From assembly GCA_032622095.1 (NCBI GenBank), contig CP136063.1, positions 14,053,814 to 14,117,813 on the forward strand: a stretch of DNA of 64,000 nt. The letters are read 5' to 3'. Positions 23,843-36,785 of this stretch are shown here, piece by piece; the first letter of the stretch is position 1; each line of letters opens with the position of its first letter. The DNA comes from Siphonodentalium dalli (Eukaryota > Mollusca > Scaphopoda > Gadilida > Siphonodentaliidae). The position numbers and the translations under genes were made by a program. Under the pieces are notes generated by a model that had not been told where the DNA came from, made no database searches, and was given only the letters and a program-made list of their open reading frames with translations.

Positions 23843-26513
23843 GTGGATTTTGGAATTTGTGAGGACTGTGAGACAATGAAGTATAAATGTGATAATCCCC
23901 TTAGATTCAAACCAAGACACAAACAGTTGTATAAAGCCAAGCGACAACCATATGTGGATAACAGAGTAGTGATACATTTACGCAAAAGAACGATCATTAC
24001 ATCACTGGACATTCTCGAAAAGCCAAACTCTGTGAGAGCACATCAAACTCGGTCTGCTGCAAACAGTCTTAATCCAAGAGGGAAGGGTCAATCTGACAAC
24101 AAAGAGCCTGAAAGAAAAAATGAAAGGTAAACATCTCTCACAATATTCCACGTGACAAACAATGTTATATGCATGTCCTTTTCATCATATAGATAATAAA
24201 TGGGGGGGGGTATGAAATTCAGCATTATAATATCAAACTAAACATATATTTGATCTTCTGAAATCAAGTGTATGACTTTAAAAAAAATTTCAAAATCTTG
24301 GCTGTGTCCTCCTGCATGACAAAAAACATTTAATTTGACAAGCCCCATACCTATGTGTGCAGGAAATGCTTTGAGAACTGTTCCCTGAGTCAAAACACAG
24401 GTTTTCAGCCTAATAATTTGCAAATAGAGTTACTCCCCTTATTCTGTTCATATTGAATTGGGTCACTAATTCCAAACAGCACAGGCATAACATTGCTTTG
24501 CATGCAGATATATATAAATTAAATTGCAGCACTGTGAGTGCTTTAGTTAACTATTCATTACAAAGGACTGTTTGGAGCAAGCAGTGTTTTTAAAGAAAAA
24601 AATATCTCACAGTTAGACCGATATGTATGTACCTTTAATATATATGGTTCAAAGAGTAAAATTTAGGATTTAACTTTTTAATTTTCAGAGATGATAGCCC
24701 AGACAAGAGATGTGTCAGTGGTTGGCAACGCGAATGCGGATCGAACAGGGTGGTCAATATACGCCGAAATGCGATGATGTGGAACTCTTCCTTCGAAAAA
24801 CATAAGGCATCTAAACCCACGTGTACAGGATTCCTATACTGGGACATGAACGCTGAGGAAATTCGTGGAATTGGATGTAGAGAGAAAATGATTTGCACGT
24901 TTTGTGATTTTAAATCTGAAATTTTCAACCTGTATGATGAAATTATAACAGGGAACCGTGGCAGGAGACCAGCAAAACCAAATGTTGGACTTTCAGTCGG
25001 ATTATCTAAAACACCCATTGCAGCAGGAGGATTCAGACGCATATGTGCAAGTGCTAATATTCCCCCGCCAGCCGAAAAGTCAATTCAGAGCACAGCAAAT
25101 AAAAGTTTACCAAAAATTGAGGAAATAAATAAAAAGGATCTCCGAGAAAGACGTTCGAAACTCATACGTAAAAAACAAACTGACGGAAAGAAGAGTCCAC
25201 ATATCATCGATGCACAGGCAGATGGACTTTATAACAATCCGATTTATTCTGGGAGTGGCAGAAACCCATTTCAACCAAGCACTCAAGTTATATACAGTGT
25301 TGTTGAAAATCTAACGCCGTGACATGACATTATTGGACTTGTGGTGCACAACATGCTTTGTTCGAAACGCAAACACCTGAATAAATGTGATAATCACACA
25401 TGTGGGAAAGACTGTTTCGCAACGATTCCATTTGAGAAGAGCATCGGCGATGAGAGAACATGGGCGAAAGAAGCATTTGGTGAAATTAAAACCAATAGCA
25501 ATATCGAGATTGGTCACCTTGTTACTGATCCCGATGCAGCAGACTTCAAAGGCTGTGAGGATCTCTATGACGAAGGAGCAACAGCGACCAGACCAACTCA
25601 TCAACTGGACTCAGCTCATGTCTCGAGAAACCATCGGAAATTCATCAAAAACCATAAGACGCTGCCAACTCTCATCGCTGGACCTGACCTAAAAAGCAAA
25701 TCAAAACTGATAATTAAACTCGCAATGAACATTTCTGATCGATGTCAGGGTGAATTGACATCTGCAGGAAAGCATTTCAAAGCCAACGCTGAAGGAATGA
25801 AGAAACATTTACTGAATGTGAAAGAAGCGATAGTAAAGTGTTTCCAAAACTCCCATGTTATGTGTAAAAAATATTCATATCTGTGCAAGGGAACGAAAAA
25901 ATCCAACTGGATCGTTAAAATTGAAACTGTGCTAGGACCCAAATTTACGATCAATAAAACTTCGGACTGTTCGGATATTCTCACGGAGTGTGTTGACTAC
26001 AGACTGTGTCCACAAATGATTGACAAGACTTTTCTTGGCATGAACACGCAAAAAGCCGAAGCATTCAACAGAGCAATTCGGGTATCGCTGCCCAAAAATG
26101 TGACATTTTCCCGAAATGTTAGTGGGCGTGCACATTCAGCTTGCCATTCCACAAATGTAGGCTGTGGGAATTCCATATCTGTGTTGTGTGAAGAACTTGA
26201 TTGTGAGATTCACCCAAGATCAAAAGTGTCCAAAAGACTTGCAGCAGTGCAGAAGGCTGGAAATGACTTGAGATCATATAAAATGACAAAAAAGTCCAAA
26301 CGGGCAAGAGTGGACAGGAGGGCAAATAGTCCAGACGCCAAGTCTGAAAAGGGCTCTATTTTAGGAGTTAGTTCAACCGGTCACCAAGAAAATTTCGGCG
26401 TGTTGCCTGTTGTGGGAGACTACAGTGCGGTCCATGCAAGGGTGGATGTAATTTCTGAAAGTGTTGCAATTTTTTGTTATTCATGGTTTTCAATTGAATT
26501 AAGCTTAAAATGA
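23843..26513 (+). pseudogene. Mutator-like transposase gene with one intron and one in-frame stop
   Basis: Exon 1 (23843-24127) ends AATGAAAG with donor GTAAAC. Exon 2 starts at 24689 after TTTTTAATTTTCAG. The join preserves frame (AG + A). Exon 2 runs to 26513, broken only by a TGA at 25320-25322, plausibly CGA to TGA. The product (~700 residues) has CTFCDFKSEIF, RGRRPAKPN..LSVGLSKTPIA, NIPPPAEKS, DGLYNN, GDERTWA, VTDPDAADF, HQLDSAHVSRNHRKF and TQKAEAFNRAIRVSLPKN. This order is typical of animal Mutator-like transposases (RNase H-fold DDE recombinase); the acidic residues in DGLYNN and TDPDA fit the first two catalytic positions. I did not find its TIRs. It could be sequenced as dead, or the TGA could be an allele or read error. 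Confidence 0.7.
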
Positions 26514-26947
26514 CCATAAACTGAAAACTCAAACTACAGATGACAGTTTATGTCATTTTGGCATTATTTTCCTTCAAAGTCTTAGTAATAGATATATTAT
26601 TCCACATCGCCACACAAGATTTTGGAAAATAAATACTATTTTCGAAAAAAAAATATTTGAGGGTTTTTTTTGGGCAAATATTTGCTTTCGTTTCAATTTA
26701 TTTCTGAAACTGATGGCACACAGCTTGTAATCTCCCTAATGAATTCCTTGTGTTAAAGCGTAATAAATTTCTACTATAAACTGGGAAGTCAAATTACCAG
26801 ATACTAACTTCAGATAGTGCCTCTAATGATTATTGTTTGTAAAAAATATAACCCTCCCCCCTAAAATTAGAAAAATTGTCATTTTTTGCAGTTTCGTTAA
26901 AAAGACGCTTGTTCTGTAATATTACAATGGAAATACACCCGCAAACT

Positions 26948-27596
26948 TCAGAGAAAGGCTGGCATTTGTCTTTCGGAAAAACGACAAATGCTATATGCAG
27001 TTTCTTCTCGAACATTAGTCTCGACTCCGCTACATTGACTATGGCCCCATCGGGCGTAGTTTACATGTTTACACATGAAATCCAGAGGAATAATTTCTGC
27101 TGGTGTCCCAATTTCATGCAACACATTATCATGGTCAATTAGATGCGGCGGTTCAATGTGTTCTTCGTTGCAACTAAGCCAGTCTAAAACGACTTCCACC
27201 TCAACTGTCCAAATTCTTTGTTCATCAGCTTATGCAAACGAACTCCACGGTTATACGACTTTCCGCATACAATCCGGTTTACAGTGGCGCCATCATGCAC
27301 CCAGCTTCTATAACAATGTCCTCGAAGCCACTTCATAGCTCTGTAAATCCCTACCATCGTCGTTATCAAATTCATCAGGGTTCCTCCATTCAATCATATG
27401 AGCCTTGCAGTATGTTGATTCGTCGTATGCTACATAAGACCAATTCTGTCCTAGAGTCCTGAAACAAATTCTGAAATCGTTTCGTCGTTGTATCTACTGT
27501 TTCAAAATCAGTCGCTGAACCAGGAACCATCGGACAACATCCATTGTTATCCTCCTCCCTATTTTCCACCCTTCTGATTGGCCCATGTCCTGTCAC
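26948..27596 (-). pseudogene. Fragment of a multi-copy protein, possibly related to the PIN-like family
   Basis: Three overlapping minus-strand frames (27596-27390, 27393-27184, 27199-26948) read as one conceptual sequence. It contains GIYRAMKWLRGHCYRSWVHD, VCGKSYNRGVRLHKLM, GQLRWKSF, and LIDHDNVLHEIGTPAEIIP. The pattern resembles the upstream part of uncharacterised proteins related to the 18-21 kb family, as I remember them. There are at least two frame breaks, and no continuation was found downstream. Confidence 0.35.
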
Positions 27597-28473
27597 GTGC
27601 CGGGCGACAAATCACACTGTCGCCCGCTTGTTATATTGCAAGAATATCTCCAAACACACACTGCAGTAACTCATCTATTTCACATCACTATACGTACTAA
27701 AAAATCATAGATCTTATATACCCCACGGATTCGAAATACACGCCAATTGTGGTGTTTGCTAATTTGCATATATTTAGTGAACACTAATATTCGAACTTTT
27801 AAGTTGATATTTTTATCGGACAACCGTTATTATTTACTTTTTACATAGAAACATCTCGGTGAATCAATTTGTTCATGTCGACATTATGATGCAAGATTGA
27901 AAGAGAGGATCCCTTGTGGTTGGTTGGTTATAAATGTTTGCTGGCAGACAACGTAATGCATACGTTTGTCGCGAATGAATGGTACTGTACGCTTATCCTC
28001 CGCGATGTCTGCACTGTGGTCATAGAAGTATTTTATGTGAGGATCGCCATGAGCACTGACACATATGAATGTACATTAATGAAATTGACAACTTCCCAAT
28101 AGCTTTTGGGGAAGACCGTGGTGAAATGAACATCGCGGGTAAATTGCGCGCACAAGACGACATTGAATATGCCACATTGCAGAAGACGAGAACATACCTA
28201 TATGGCTTATTGGTTTACATTGCATGGATCGATATTGACGATTTAACCACCAAATTGATCGTAAATAAACGCGGATTATCAAAGTTATCAAACGCTTAAC
28301 AGCTTGACTATCGTTCATGGAACAGAAATGCTATGGGACGATAAGTTTTACTGACAATATACATAATCGGGAAAGAAAGCACTCGTGACTCAGTGCAACA
28401 TCGTGCGTGTGGATGGCACGGATTTTATTCTGTGGTATAATCGGATAACAAAACAGTTGTTGCCCTTCTTCTC

Positions 28474-28582
28474 GGGAGACATTGAGATTTGTCACCCGCT
28501 CGAGAACAGAATGTCTCCCTCGGAGCTTCGCTCCTCGGGAGACATTCCGTTCTCGAGCGGGTGACAAATCTCAATGTCTCCC
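28474..28582. repeat. Inverted repeat with 46-bp arms at the edge of the BEL fragment
   Basis: Arms at 28474-28519 and 28537-28582 are nearly identical in inversion (GGGAGACATTGAGATTTGTC ... ) with a 17-base loop. Each arm is itself bracketed by GGGAGACATT and AATGTCTCCC. It truncates the 5-prime side of the BEL-like frame; the start codon of the overlapping ORF lies inside the hairpin and is artefactual. Confidence 0.85.
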
Positions 28583-30237
28583 TCGACAACGGGCGACAAC
28601 TGTATATTACTGTTACTTCACTAGTTACCCCCACATTCCAGAGTAAGATCAGGTGTTGCATATTCTGTTCGGGCATGCACTTCCCATCTGATTGTAACGT
28701 AATTGGAAATGTTGACTCCAGAATAGAACACATAAAACATAACAATCTTTGTTTCAATTGCTTGGGAAGACATATAGCTCAAGTATGTAGATCCGAAAGA
28801 AGATGTCTTATCTGCAAATCAAAACACCACACAAGCATTCACAGGACTATTGTACCAGAACGTCATATAGTACCGTCAGATTCTAAAGAGGAGAAATAAT
28901 CTGAGACAGTGGTTACTGCAACGTCGACTTTTTCACCGAAAAAAATATTTCTCAAAACTGCTATCACAACAGTGTCCAATGGACAATCTCATAGCTACAC
29001 GACTGGACATTTGCTATTCGACGATGGCGCTCAGAGAACATTCATTTCGACCAGATTAGCTGATGAAATAGGGTTGACACCACATCGAACTGAACGATTA
29101 AATATCGCCACATTCGGCTCTGTTGATTCTAAATACCATGAACTTGACGAAGTCACACTAAACGTTTCACGTGGCACGTTCGCCATACCAATTAGAGCGC
29201 TCGTCGTTCCAAATATTACTCAGTTGCCGCCGATGACAACCATATCTAAATTTGACTTACCTGAGTTGAACGGTCTCCAATTAGCAAATCCGTTTGAGAA
29301 CCACATTGATTCCTTTGAAGTTTCATTGTTGATTGGTAGTGACCATTATTACCATTTCGTTGTAGGCCACTTAATCAGAACCTCCCAGGGTCCAATTGCT
29401 GTCAAATCCAAGCTCGGCTATTTACTGTGTGGACCATTAAACTTATCTGTAGAACAGACAAATCCAAAAGCAGCTATGATGCATGTGCTTACACAACCCG
29501 ACGATGATCAACTGAAACACCTTTGTGATATAGAAACACTTGGCACAACGATCAATGACAGCGTACTCACCTCACCAGTTGAAAGGAATAACTCCAGATA
29601 TAGGTATGCACGATGCGGAGACGACAATGTTGTTCTGAATACTTCGAACTCATCCACCAATCTATCGTCTGAAGATCCTGTAAACATGCTATCTCAACTG
29701 CGAATAGATTTTGTTTCAAGTAATGCCAGAGCAAACTCTACAAAATCCTCTGTCAATGCAAAGTTTGGCGATAGCACAAAATTATCATTTGAGAAAACAT
29801 TGCGTAACTTCGTCACAACTGAACAAAAGCCCAAACCAGAATTTTCAAAGAGAGGTCAACTTTTTCTGAAGCGAAATCTACCCGAGCTCAGCCCTAAACC
29901 AGTTATGTCTCTACCTACTACGTCTGGCACTGATAATATATCAACAAAACAGCCATCGCTCTCTCTTGAAATACAACCAACGAAGAAATCTCCACCAAAG
30001 CAGTTGAAGAAGGCGGAAGACACCAACGAAGCTACGGAATCTCCAGAAAAGGTAACTCTTTGTCAAGACACCGATATAAGGGATGATGTGGACAGACACC
30101 TTGAGATTGTACTTGGTAAAGACGAACAAAACAAAGCAGCCCCATCACAGACTTGCTTACTGCATCCTGAAACGATGTTACAGACTGCTCTTTCAGATAT
30201 GAAACCAATGACCCCTCACCAAAAACGGCTAACATAA
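28583..30237 (+). pseudogene. BEL/Pao-type LTR retroelement fragment: zinc knuckles and aspartic protease, no RT
   Basis: One reading frame (interrupted by a TAA at 28897-28899) encodes CCHC-like knuckles (CIFCSGMHFPSDC, CFNCLGRH, CLICKSKHH). It continues with a retropepsin-like region: LLFDDGAQRTFI near residue 30 of the second part, then GSDHYYHFVVGH and KLGYLLCGP. These are hallmarks of BEL/Pao polyproteins. The frame then continues for about 250 residues of low-similarity, Ser/Thr/Lys-rich sequence and stops at 30237. Reverse transcriptase, RNase H and integrase motifs are absent, as is the upstream gag body. No LTR pair was found. It is described only as a genomic fossil; the unusual C-terminal tail could be a fusion or host-derived addition. 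Confidence 0.7.
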
Positions 30238-33223
30238 AACTAAGTTAGATCTAACATGAAATTCTTATAAGACGGTCACCGACGATCTAATGTCGAAATT
30301 TAACTGTCAAAAGTGAGATGGGCGGAGCTATAAAACTAACATATTTCACGTGTGCTCAGCTTAGAAGACTGCACAGTAGTTCTACCTTAGAAAATCCCCA
30401 TTAAAAGAACTATAAAATTTCACGTATGCTTTATGTTAGAAAATTTCTACCTTAGTTCTACGTTAGACAAAATCGCACATGTGTCTGAAGGTGTCGAGTT
30501 ATGCAGAACACAGATTAATTAACTTTCGACAGGTTAAATATATTAAATACCATGCAGCTGGCTTAGGTAACAAAAACAATTTCACAATAAATAATATAAT
30601 AAATACATGGAATATACATAACAAATCAATATCAACAACACATTGCACTTAATTTATATATAGCGGAGAAACTTTAAATATTTTGCTTCCTCCACAGTTG
30701 ATTGATCAATGCCATCACCAAAATAGGTAAGCCTCAAAATTCGGGAAATTTTCCCGACAAATTCGACATAGTTTCGTTAAATTTGGGCATTTCGGTTTTT
30801 TTTTCTTCCTGAAATTGGAGTGTATTTGTTGCAAAAATTTAGGCAATTTATATAAGTGGTTTTCCCATTTATGACCGAATTATGCATATTTAAGTTAATA
30901 GAAATCCGATATGTTGTATTTATGTGTATATACGCACACTATACATTATGTTAATAAAACTACTTTGAAATTTTCATTAGAGACATTGTATGGCTTGAAT
31001 CATGCACAGGAGCTTGTAACGCGCTCCGCTATATTTTATCACAGGCATTTCTGAAAAGATCATTTCTAAAAATAATATCGCACAAAACAAATAAAAATTA
31101 ATTTTTTGTTGTGTTATATTTTTTTAGAAACAATCTTGTCAGAAATTCCAACGCCTGCAGTCATGGGCAATTGTGATAGGCCTGCGTGATTTCTGCAATA
31201 CTCGTGTGTATGCAACTATGCATGCATATTATATGCATGTATGATGTATCCATCTGAGATATAATTATAATGTACATTAATCGGGAGTGCGGCCTACACT
31301 TGTTTTTCTACGCTTCGCTAAATGGTGCTATCCAGCGATGTGTACTGCATTAGACATTTTATTTTGCAAATTATCTACATAGTGCATGCATGTTATTTTG
31401 CAGCCAGTTTTATACACACGTGATGAGTATACTAGTGAATTATATATATTTATGACAAAATACCTCATCATTTTCTAAATATTAACACTACCATACCGTA
31501 CTTAATTGAAACATGTTTCTAAATTAATAAATAGCATCACACTATGTAGACAATCATTGCCGATTAGAATGCAGTGCACATCCCCTGATTGTACCATTTA
31601 GCAATGCGTAGACACATAATTCATGTATTCGTGGTCCAACAACTTTAGAGTTATCAATCTTGCATGCTCTTGGACCAAATGATTTGCGATTGGTGTCATT
31701 ATAACAGTAGAGTTACCACACTTGGTCTATCAACAAGGACCACGTTCCACCAATAATGCACATTCCATCGATTATGCGGCAGCATCATAGTGTGTGATAC
31801 ATAGAGAGGAGAACGTGGAAGCAGATGAGCTCAGTGGACACACATATTGTGACGACTGGGGCATACAATATACAGTTATTGACTGATATGGAGGGAGTTT
31901 TGTTATACGTGCATGTTCAATGTGAAGAAAGAAGACAGTCCATTGGGTCGACATGCTGGCTTGCGAGTTATGACAAGTACCTGTACCGACTTCATATATA
32001 ATCTGTCGCCTTTTTCAAGGAGAAAAACTACCTTCTCATTCTCAAAGACTGAGATCAATTTAAAGTTTGGTGCACCCCCCCCCCCTTGGATCCAAATTTT
32101 CCAAATCAACTGCCCTAAAAATTCCAAATTTCGGAAATTCCATATGCACCCCTCCCCGTTAGGGTCCAAATTTTCCAAATCTACATCTACTATTCTAAAA
32201 TATTTCCAATTTTCGGAAATTCTGTAGTTCCATTTGCACACCCCATCATTGGGATAAAATTTCCAACAGGATATTCCAAATATTTCGGAACTTTTCAACT
32301 AGTCACCCACCTAGGAGACCAATTTGCCAACTTTGTATTACTTTATGTGGGCTTTTTGGACTTTATTGGGCGGGCTTTTCAAAATTGAATGAAATGGTAT
32401 ATATCAATAAATAAATACGTAAAATACATCATAATAATACATCAATAATCATAAAATACTATAAAATACAAAAGTTACACATACTCGTAAAGACATATAT
32501 ATGTGGGCAATTTCACGAAGTTGTACTATATTGAGTCCCTCGGTGATATCGGAACAAAATATAAACCCAATTTTAAATTTAGCATATGAATTAATAATAG
32601 TTTTTCTTTCGACATTAATGAATGTTTTTAAAAAAACATCATCCTAAAACTTGAAGGTTTATATACATGAGCCGGTCTGATGTACATGCATGAGGATTAA
32701 CGGAATTTTGGAACATTATATATTTGGGCCCTATAATAAAAGTAATTTGATGTATATATGTACACTTAGGATTGTTGACAGAGTTTTTGGAATAACATGC
32801 AATATGTCGCAAGTGTTATATATTTCAAAATTAATTTGAAACTTATAACGAAATAGACATATTGCATGTTATGATTATAAAAAATAAATGTGTGCATTTA
32901 TTTATGCGAGCTCGGCCGGATGGGAGATCGAGTAAACAAATGCAGTGTCATAAATGATTATGATATAACGCGTACGTTAACAACAGAGGACTGGCATAAC
33001 TTAACTGTTATAGCTGACCACATCTCATAATTGTTTGGGCTAAACTCGTCTCATTTGAAACCATAAACCCTCCTGACGTCACACCCTACCGGTCGCAATT
33101 ACCCATGCCGGCTTCGCGAGACTTATAACCCCATTAATCAGAATATTGGTGATTTTGATTTCAAGAATCTCCACCAAAGCTCGCACATGAAGATGCGATT
33201 AATATTTTTTATATGCATAAAGG

Positions 33224-33228
<5 letters not shown>
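30238..33228. other. Non-coding interval with foldbacks
   Basis: No supportable gene. Segment 32065-32290 (CCAAATTTTCCAAATC, TTTCGGAAATTC words and an 11-base C run) is related to the interior of the hAT-like MITE at 43563-43925. An inverted repeat with perfect 17-bp arms (ATAACATGCAATATGTC) lies at 32792-32808 and 32856-32872. Confidence 0.5.

Positions 33229-33281
<53 letters not shown>
33229..33281. repeat. (AT)n microsatellite
   Basis: About 25 uninterrupted TA dinucleotides. The poly-Ile/Tyr ORF crossing it is an artefact. Shorter (AT)n tracts occur at about 43439-43458 and 63607-63630. Confidence 0.95.
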
Positions 33282-33284
<3 letters not shown>

Positions 33285-33331
33285 TTATCTGCTTTCAGCA
33301 TTAGGTAGGCCTAAACCCCAAAACGATCATT

Positions 33332-34212
33332 ATAAGGCAGACAGTTATATATATATATTTTTAGATTGTGCCATTTCTGCAATATTGTTAAGTAATATTG
33401 TTACTTTTACAACCATTAAGGCTGTACGTTAACCCATATCAGGATATACACCATAACAACAGATTATATTTTCCATGGTCTGCCTAAATTTTTTCAAATA
33501 CTTTGTACAACTTACGCAGACATTACACATCGTTATTAGGCAGACCGATATAAATATATTATACAAAGATTGAGCATTAGGCAGACCATCATATATATTA
33601 TACAAAGATTGAGCATTAGGCAGACCGAAATAACCAGCTTGCCATACAATAAAGCAGCCATTGATGACCTGGATGTTAGTTACGATTACGGAAATCGTCG
33701 ATGTTTACCAAAGCGTATTTCCACAAAAGACGGAAACCGTCGATGTTTATCGAAGCCTATTTCCGTAAAATCGGAATTAAAAAAATCTCAAGATATTTGT
33801 GGTGTGGAAAAAAACAAGTTTTTTATGTGCAAGTTTTCTTTGGTACAAATCTGTGATTTCAAAAGAACACCTATAGGTGATGCATAGCGAAGAAAAATCT
33901 CATTTATATATCCGTGTTGGTATTGTAAACTGCCATTGAAAAATGTCAACCTAACTCTGAATTTGCGTATTTAAGAAACATATACACACAAAATAAAAGA
34001 CACACAAAAGACACTTTTTGAGGCGGTTCGGCTAGAAACAAGAATTAATAAGGAAGGTTTGGCCCAAAAACTGGATACTAGAATACAAATGAAATGACAA
34101 ACACCTCTGATTCAATTCAAATAACGGCTATAAAATTAGGCAGACTAAAAGTTGTCTGCCTAAATTCGAAGTCTGCCTAATGCTGGTTTATAAATACATC
34201 TCGTCTGCCTAA
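33332..34212. repeat. Cluster of TTAGGCAGAC motifs flanking a ~500-bp core
   Basis: Nine copies of TTAGGCAGAC or its complement lie in about 880 bp. On the left are 33332 (weak), 33477 (inverted), 33535, 33576 and 33614. On the right are 34136, 34155 (inverted), 34170 (inverted) and 34201 (inverted). The copies at 33576 and 33614 sit in a 38-bp direct duplication (ACAAAGATTGAGCATTAGGC). The core contains a 42-bp duplication (33688-33770) inside an open frame of 105 codons (33570-33887) with no recognisable domain. Motifs oriented mostly forward on the left and mostly inverted on the right look like subterminal repeats of a DNA transposon. Confidence 0.55.
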
Positions 34213-35583
34213 ACCGTAAAGTGTAAACATAAACTGAATAATCCATATGCTTATGGCCCTAATACATGCATAGGCTACTGACTTTCAGAATGTACTACCC
34301 AGGCGTTACAATTAAACAGAAATCAGAAAAGATATATATAAATCGAGAGAGAAATAAAAGAAACGTTAAACAAAATTTAAATTTTTTTAATTTAAATTTA
34401 TTAAACGACGTGACGCTAAAGGGGAGTAATCTTGATTGTGCTGTTTCGTTGTTTTATTACGACATTGTGGTTAGTTGTTGACCGGAATGTTGAGAAAAAT
34501 GAAAATTGAATTGGTGTGTAGAATTTTGAGAAAAATGAAAACGTTGATAGTACAAAATGTAAATCGGCGCCATTTTGACCGATGATAAACGGAAAAAAAT
34601 TACCGTGTATATCTCCATACGTGTCGACACGTCCACCAGCCTATTTTGTTGACATTAAAGGGACACAAAATGTTTAGCATATCGCTATAAATTATATAAA
34701 CATAAAGTGGACCAGAAAATAACACCATCGCCACACATCAGATGTGATCATCGCGCTATTTTCATCGAGATAAGTTAAGTGTTTAACCGATTTGATTAAA
34801 TCGCTACTAGCGATTTATTCATATTGAAGTATTACCAAACTATCGTTATAGCGGTTAAAACTTTACAACTGTGTGGAGTTAATGTTACATAAATGTAGAA
34901 ATAGCATATGGGAATGTTTTGACGTAAAAAAGAATTACTGAAATACTAAGAGGAAGTCAAATTTTCGTTATTTAAAAATTTAGTGAAGAGCGTTTATAGA
35001 TTTTATACGCATTATTATCCACTTTGAAAGCTGATTGTGGTGGTTTCAATGCATCGTTTGGTTGAACTGAATATATTTTTCTGAGCAGAATTGACTCCTC
35101 TTCAAAACAATCTATAGATATCAAAGATGATCTGACTTTGTCATTTTGAAATCAGCAAAAGTGCTAAACGTTTTGTGTGCCTTTAAATTATCAAATCACA
35201 TCCTCAGCTGTATCTTTGTATCTTTTGGACGTGTCTCGACATTTCCTGTTTATGGTGGTGTTTATGTCCTCCATACTGTATGATTTTGTCATATATGCTG
35301 AAAAATAAATTAATTAACAATATAGTGTGCAATAAGACCTCATGAGCTTTTCGGTCGTTATCTAAAAATTGCAGAATAGTACAAAATTAATTAACAGGCG
35401 TTGCATGGAAGAAAATACGCACATATATATCCATAAATGTATATAACTATAGTTTGCTATGCCAATATGGCTACGTGCTCCGAGTGATGACATGGTCCAT
35501 CCCCCTCGAAATAGATAGCGCTGGATTCAAAACCATGGTGAAATTTGGATGTAATTAGTGTACTAATTAATCTAAAATGCTAC
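34213..35583. other. Non-coding interval, nothing recognised
   Basis: AT-rich sequence without a supportable gene, RNA gene or clear repeat. Confidence 0.5.
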
Positions 35584-35790
35584 TCGAAGCAGGGGGGGGG
35601 GGGGTCGGTAAAAACTTCCAGGGTACAAGGTGGAAATTGTGAGATTTTCACATTGTGGGACCCACCACCCCCGGAAAGCATGTTTTTGCCACTCACTTCT
35701 CGGACACCCACCCCTCCCGCCCAATTTTTCCTCTCGAAAATCAGGGACCCACCTCTAAAACAGTCATGTATATTACTTAATCATATGCAT
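35584..35790. mobile_element. Partial copy of the G-rich TIR hAT-like MITE
   Basis: GGGGTCGGTAAAAACTTCCA followed by about 190 bp is the inverse of 52020-52212, the right end of the element at 51602-52212. Only one terminus is present. A 13-base G run (35592-35604) forms its tip. Confidence 0.7.
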
Positions 35791-36090
35791 GCTGGGGTCA
35801 CGGCCTCACATGTACATTACGTGCATTTGAACATGTAATACATGTATTGATGGGCTAGGTGTAATCCCATTAAGAAATAAAACCAGTCCTTCTAGTAATT
35901 AACAGTGATTGTGTTTGAAAAGCCAACGTTTAATGCGGACATCAAACAATATTTATAATTAAAGTGACCATGTTAAATTGAAAATATCAAGTTACACATT
36001 AAGCTATGTCAATTATATTATTAAGACATAAATATTTGCAATAGTATAATAGTGAATAAATTTACAAACCTTGCGCGAATTTTTTTTTTT

Positions 36091-36338
36091 TTAAGTATTC
36101 GATTGTCGCATCGACATCAGGTGTGGCAATGTCAGGTGTCTCACTGTTTGTAGTAACGGGTCGGTGTCATTCTCTCCCTCGTACACATAGTCTTTATCTA
36201 ACCGACTTTTTGGTGTTCTTTTCTTAGGATTTTCGTCAGGAATTGTTTTAAGCAGGTACTCTTGGAGTGTATTTTCCATTAATGCTAACTGCATTTCTTT
36301 GCTGTGCTCTTTCACCAATTTTGTTATCACGGATTTAT
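36091..36338 (-). CDS. Predicted gene 1, exon 2 (terminal)
   Basis: On the minus strand, TTATATTGGCTTTCACAG precedes an open exon that begins AT AAA TCC. Together with the phase-1 G from exon 1 at 44000 it completes an Asp codon, so the join is in frame. It encodes about 81 residues: a Lys/Glu-rich helical stretch (VKEHSKEMQLALMENTLQEY), a basic patch (KKRTPKSR) and an acidic run (YEGENDTD). The TAA stop is at 36091-36093 and is followed by an A-rich tract. An internal ACA|GTGAGA near 36152 could instead be a donor leading to further exons. No known domain was recognised. Confidence 0.5.
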
Positions 36339-36608
36339 CTGTGAAAGCCAATATAACAATATCATATATACTATTTTATCTATTAATATAAACATCATAA
36401 CAAAATAAAGTTCCCACTAGTTCCGTCGGAAATATCTCAAGATCTATCTGTATGATTTCAATGAAATTGTCCACATATATATTTAGGTGAACACAAGCAA
36501 CGCCCCGTAATAAGGATTAACCCATCTGCCCTCGCATGTGTGGATGGCGGTGAATTTATGGGCAAAATGTCATTTTTTTCATTTTAATGCACTTTAAATT
36601 TAAGTGCC

Positions 36609-36785
36609 AATTTTTTATCGATTTGTTGAATTTGAACGGTGAAAATTATGTAATACCAGGTGTTATAATATCGGAAATGTTAACCCATGGGTGCTGTAAT
36701 GCTTGGCTGAGAACGAATTTAATGTTGTTAACACCCGGTAGTACAGGATTTTCATCTTTCAAATTCAACAAATCGATAAAAAATT
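36609..36785. repeat. Palindromic foldback element, ~58-bp arms
   Basis: AATTTTTTATCGATTTGTTG... at 36609 is mirrored by ...CAACAAATCGATAAAAAATT ending at 36785. The arms stay alignable for about 58 bp around a ~60-base centre. It is probably a small palindromic MITE; no target duplication is evident. Confidence 0.75.

Noticed and set aside
28489-28590. Arg-rich N-terminus of the BEL-like ORF
   Set aside because: It is translated from the inverted repeat and reads similarly on both strands, so it is not a genuine gag start.
33187-33432. 81-residue ORF with Ile/Tyr run
   Set aside because: Translation of an (AT)n microsatellite.
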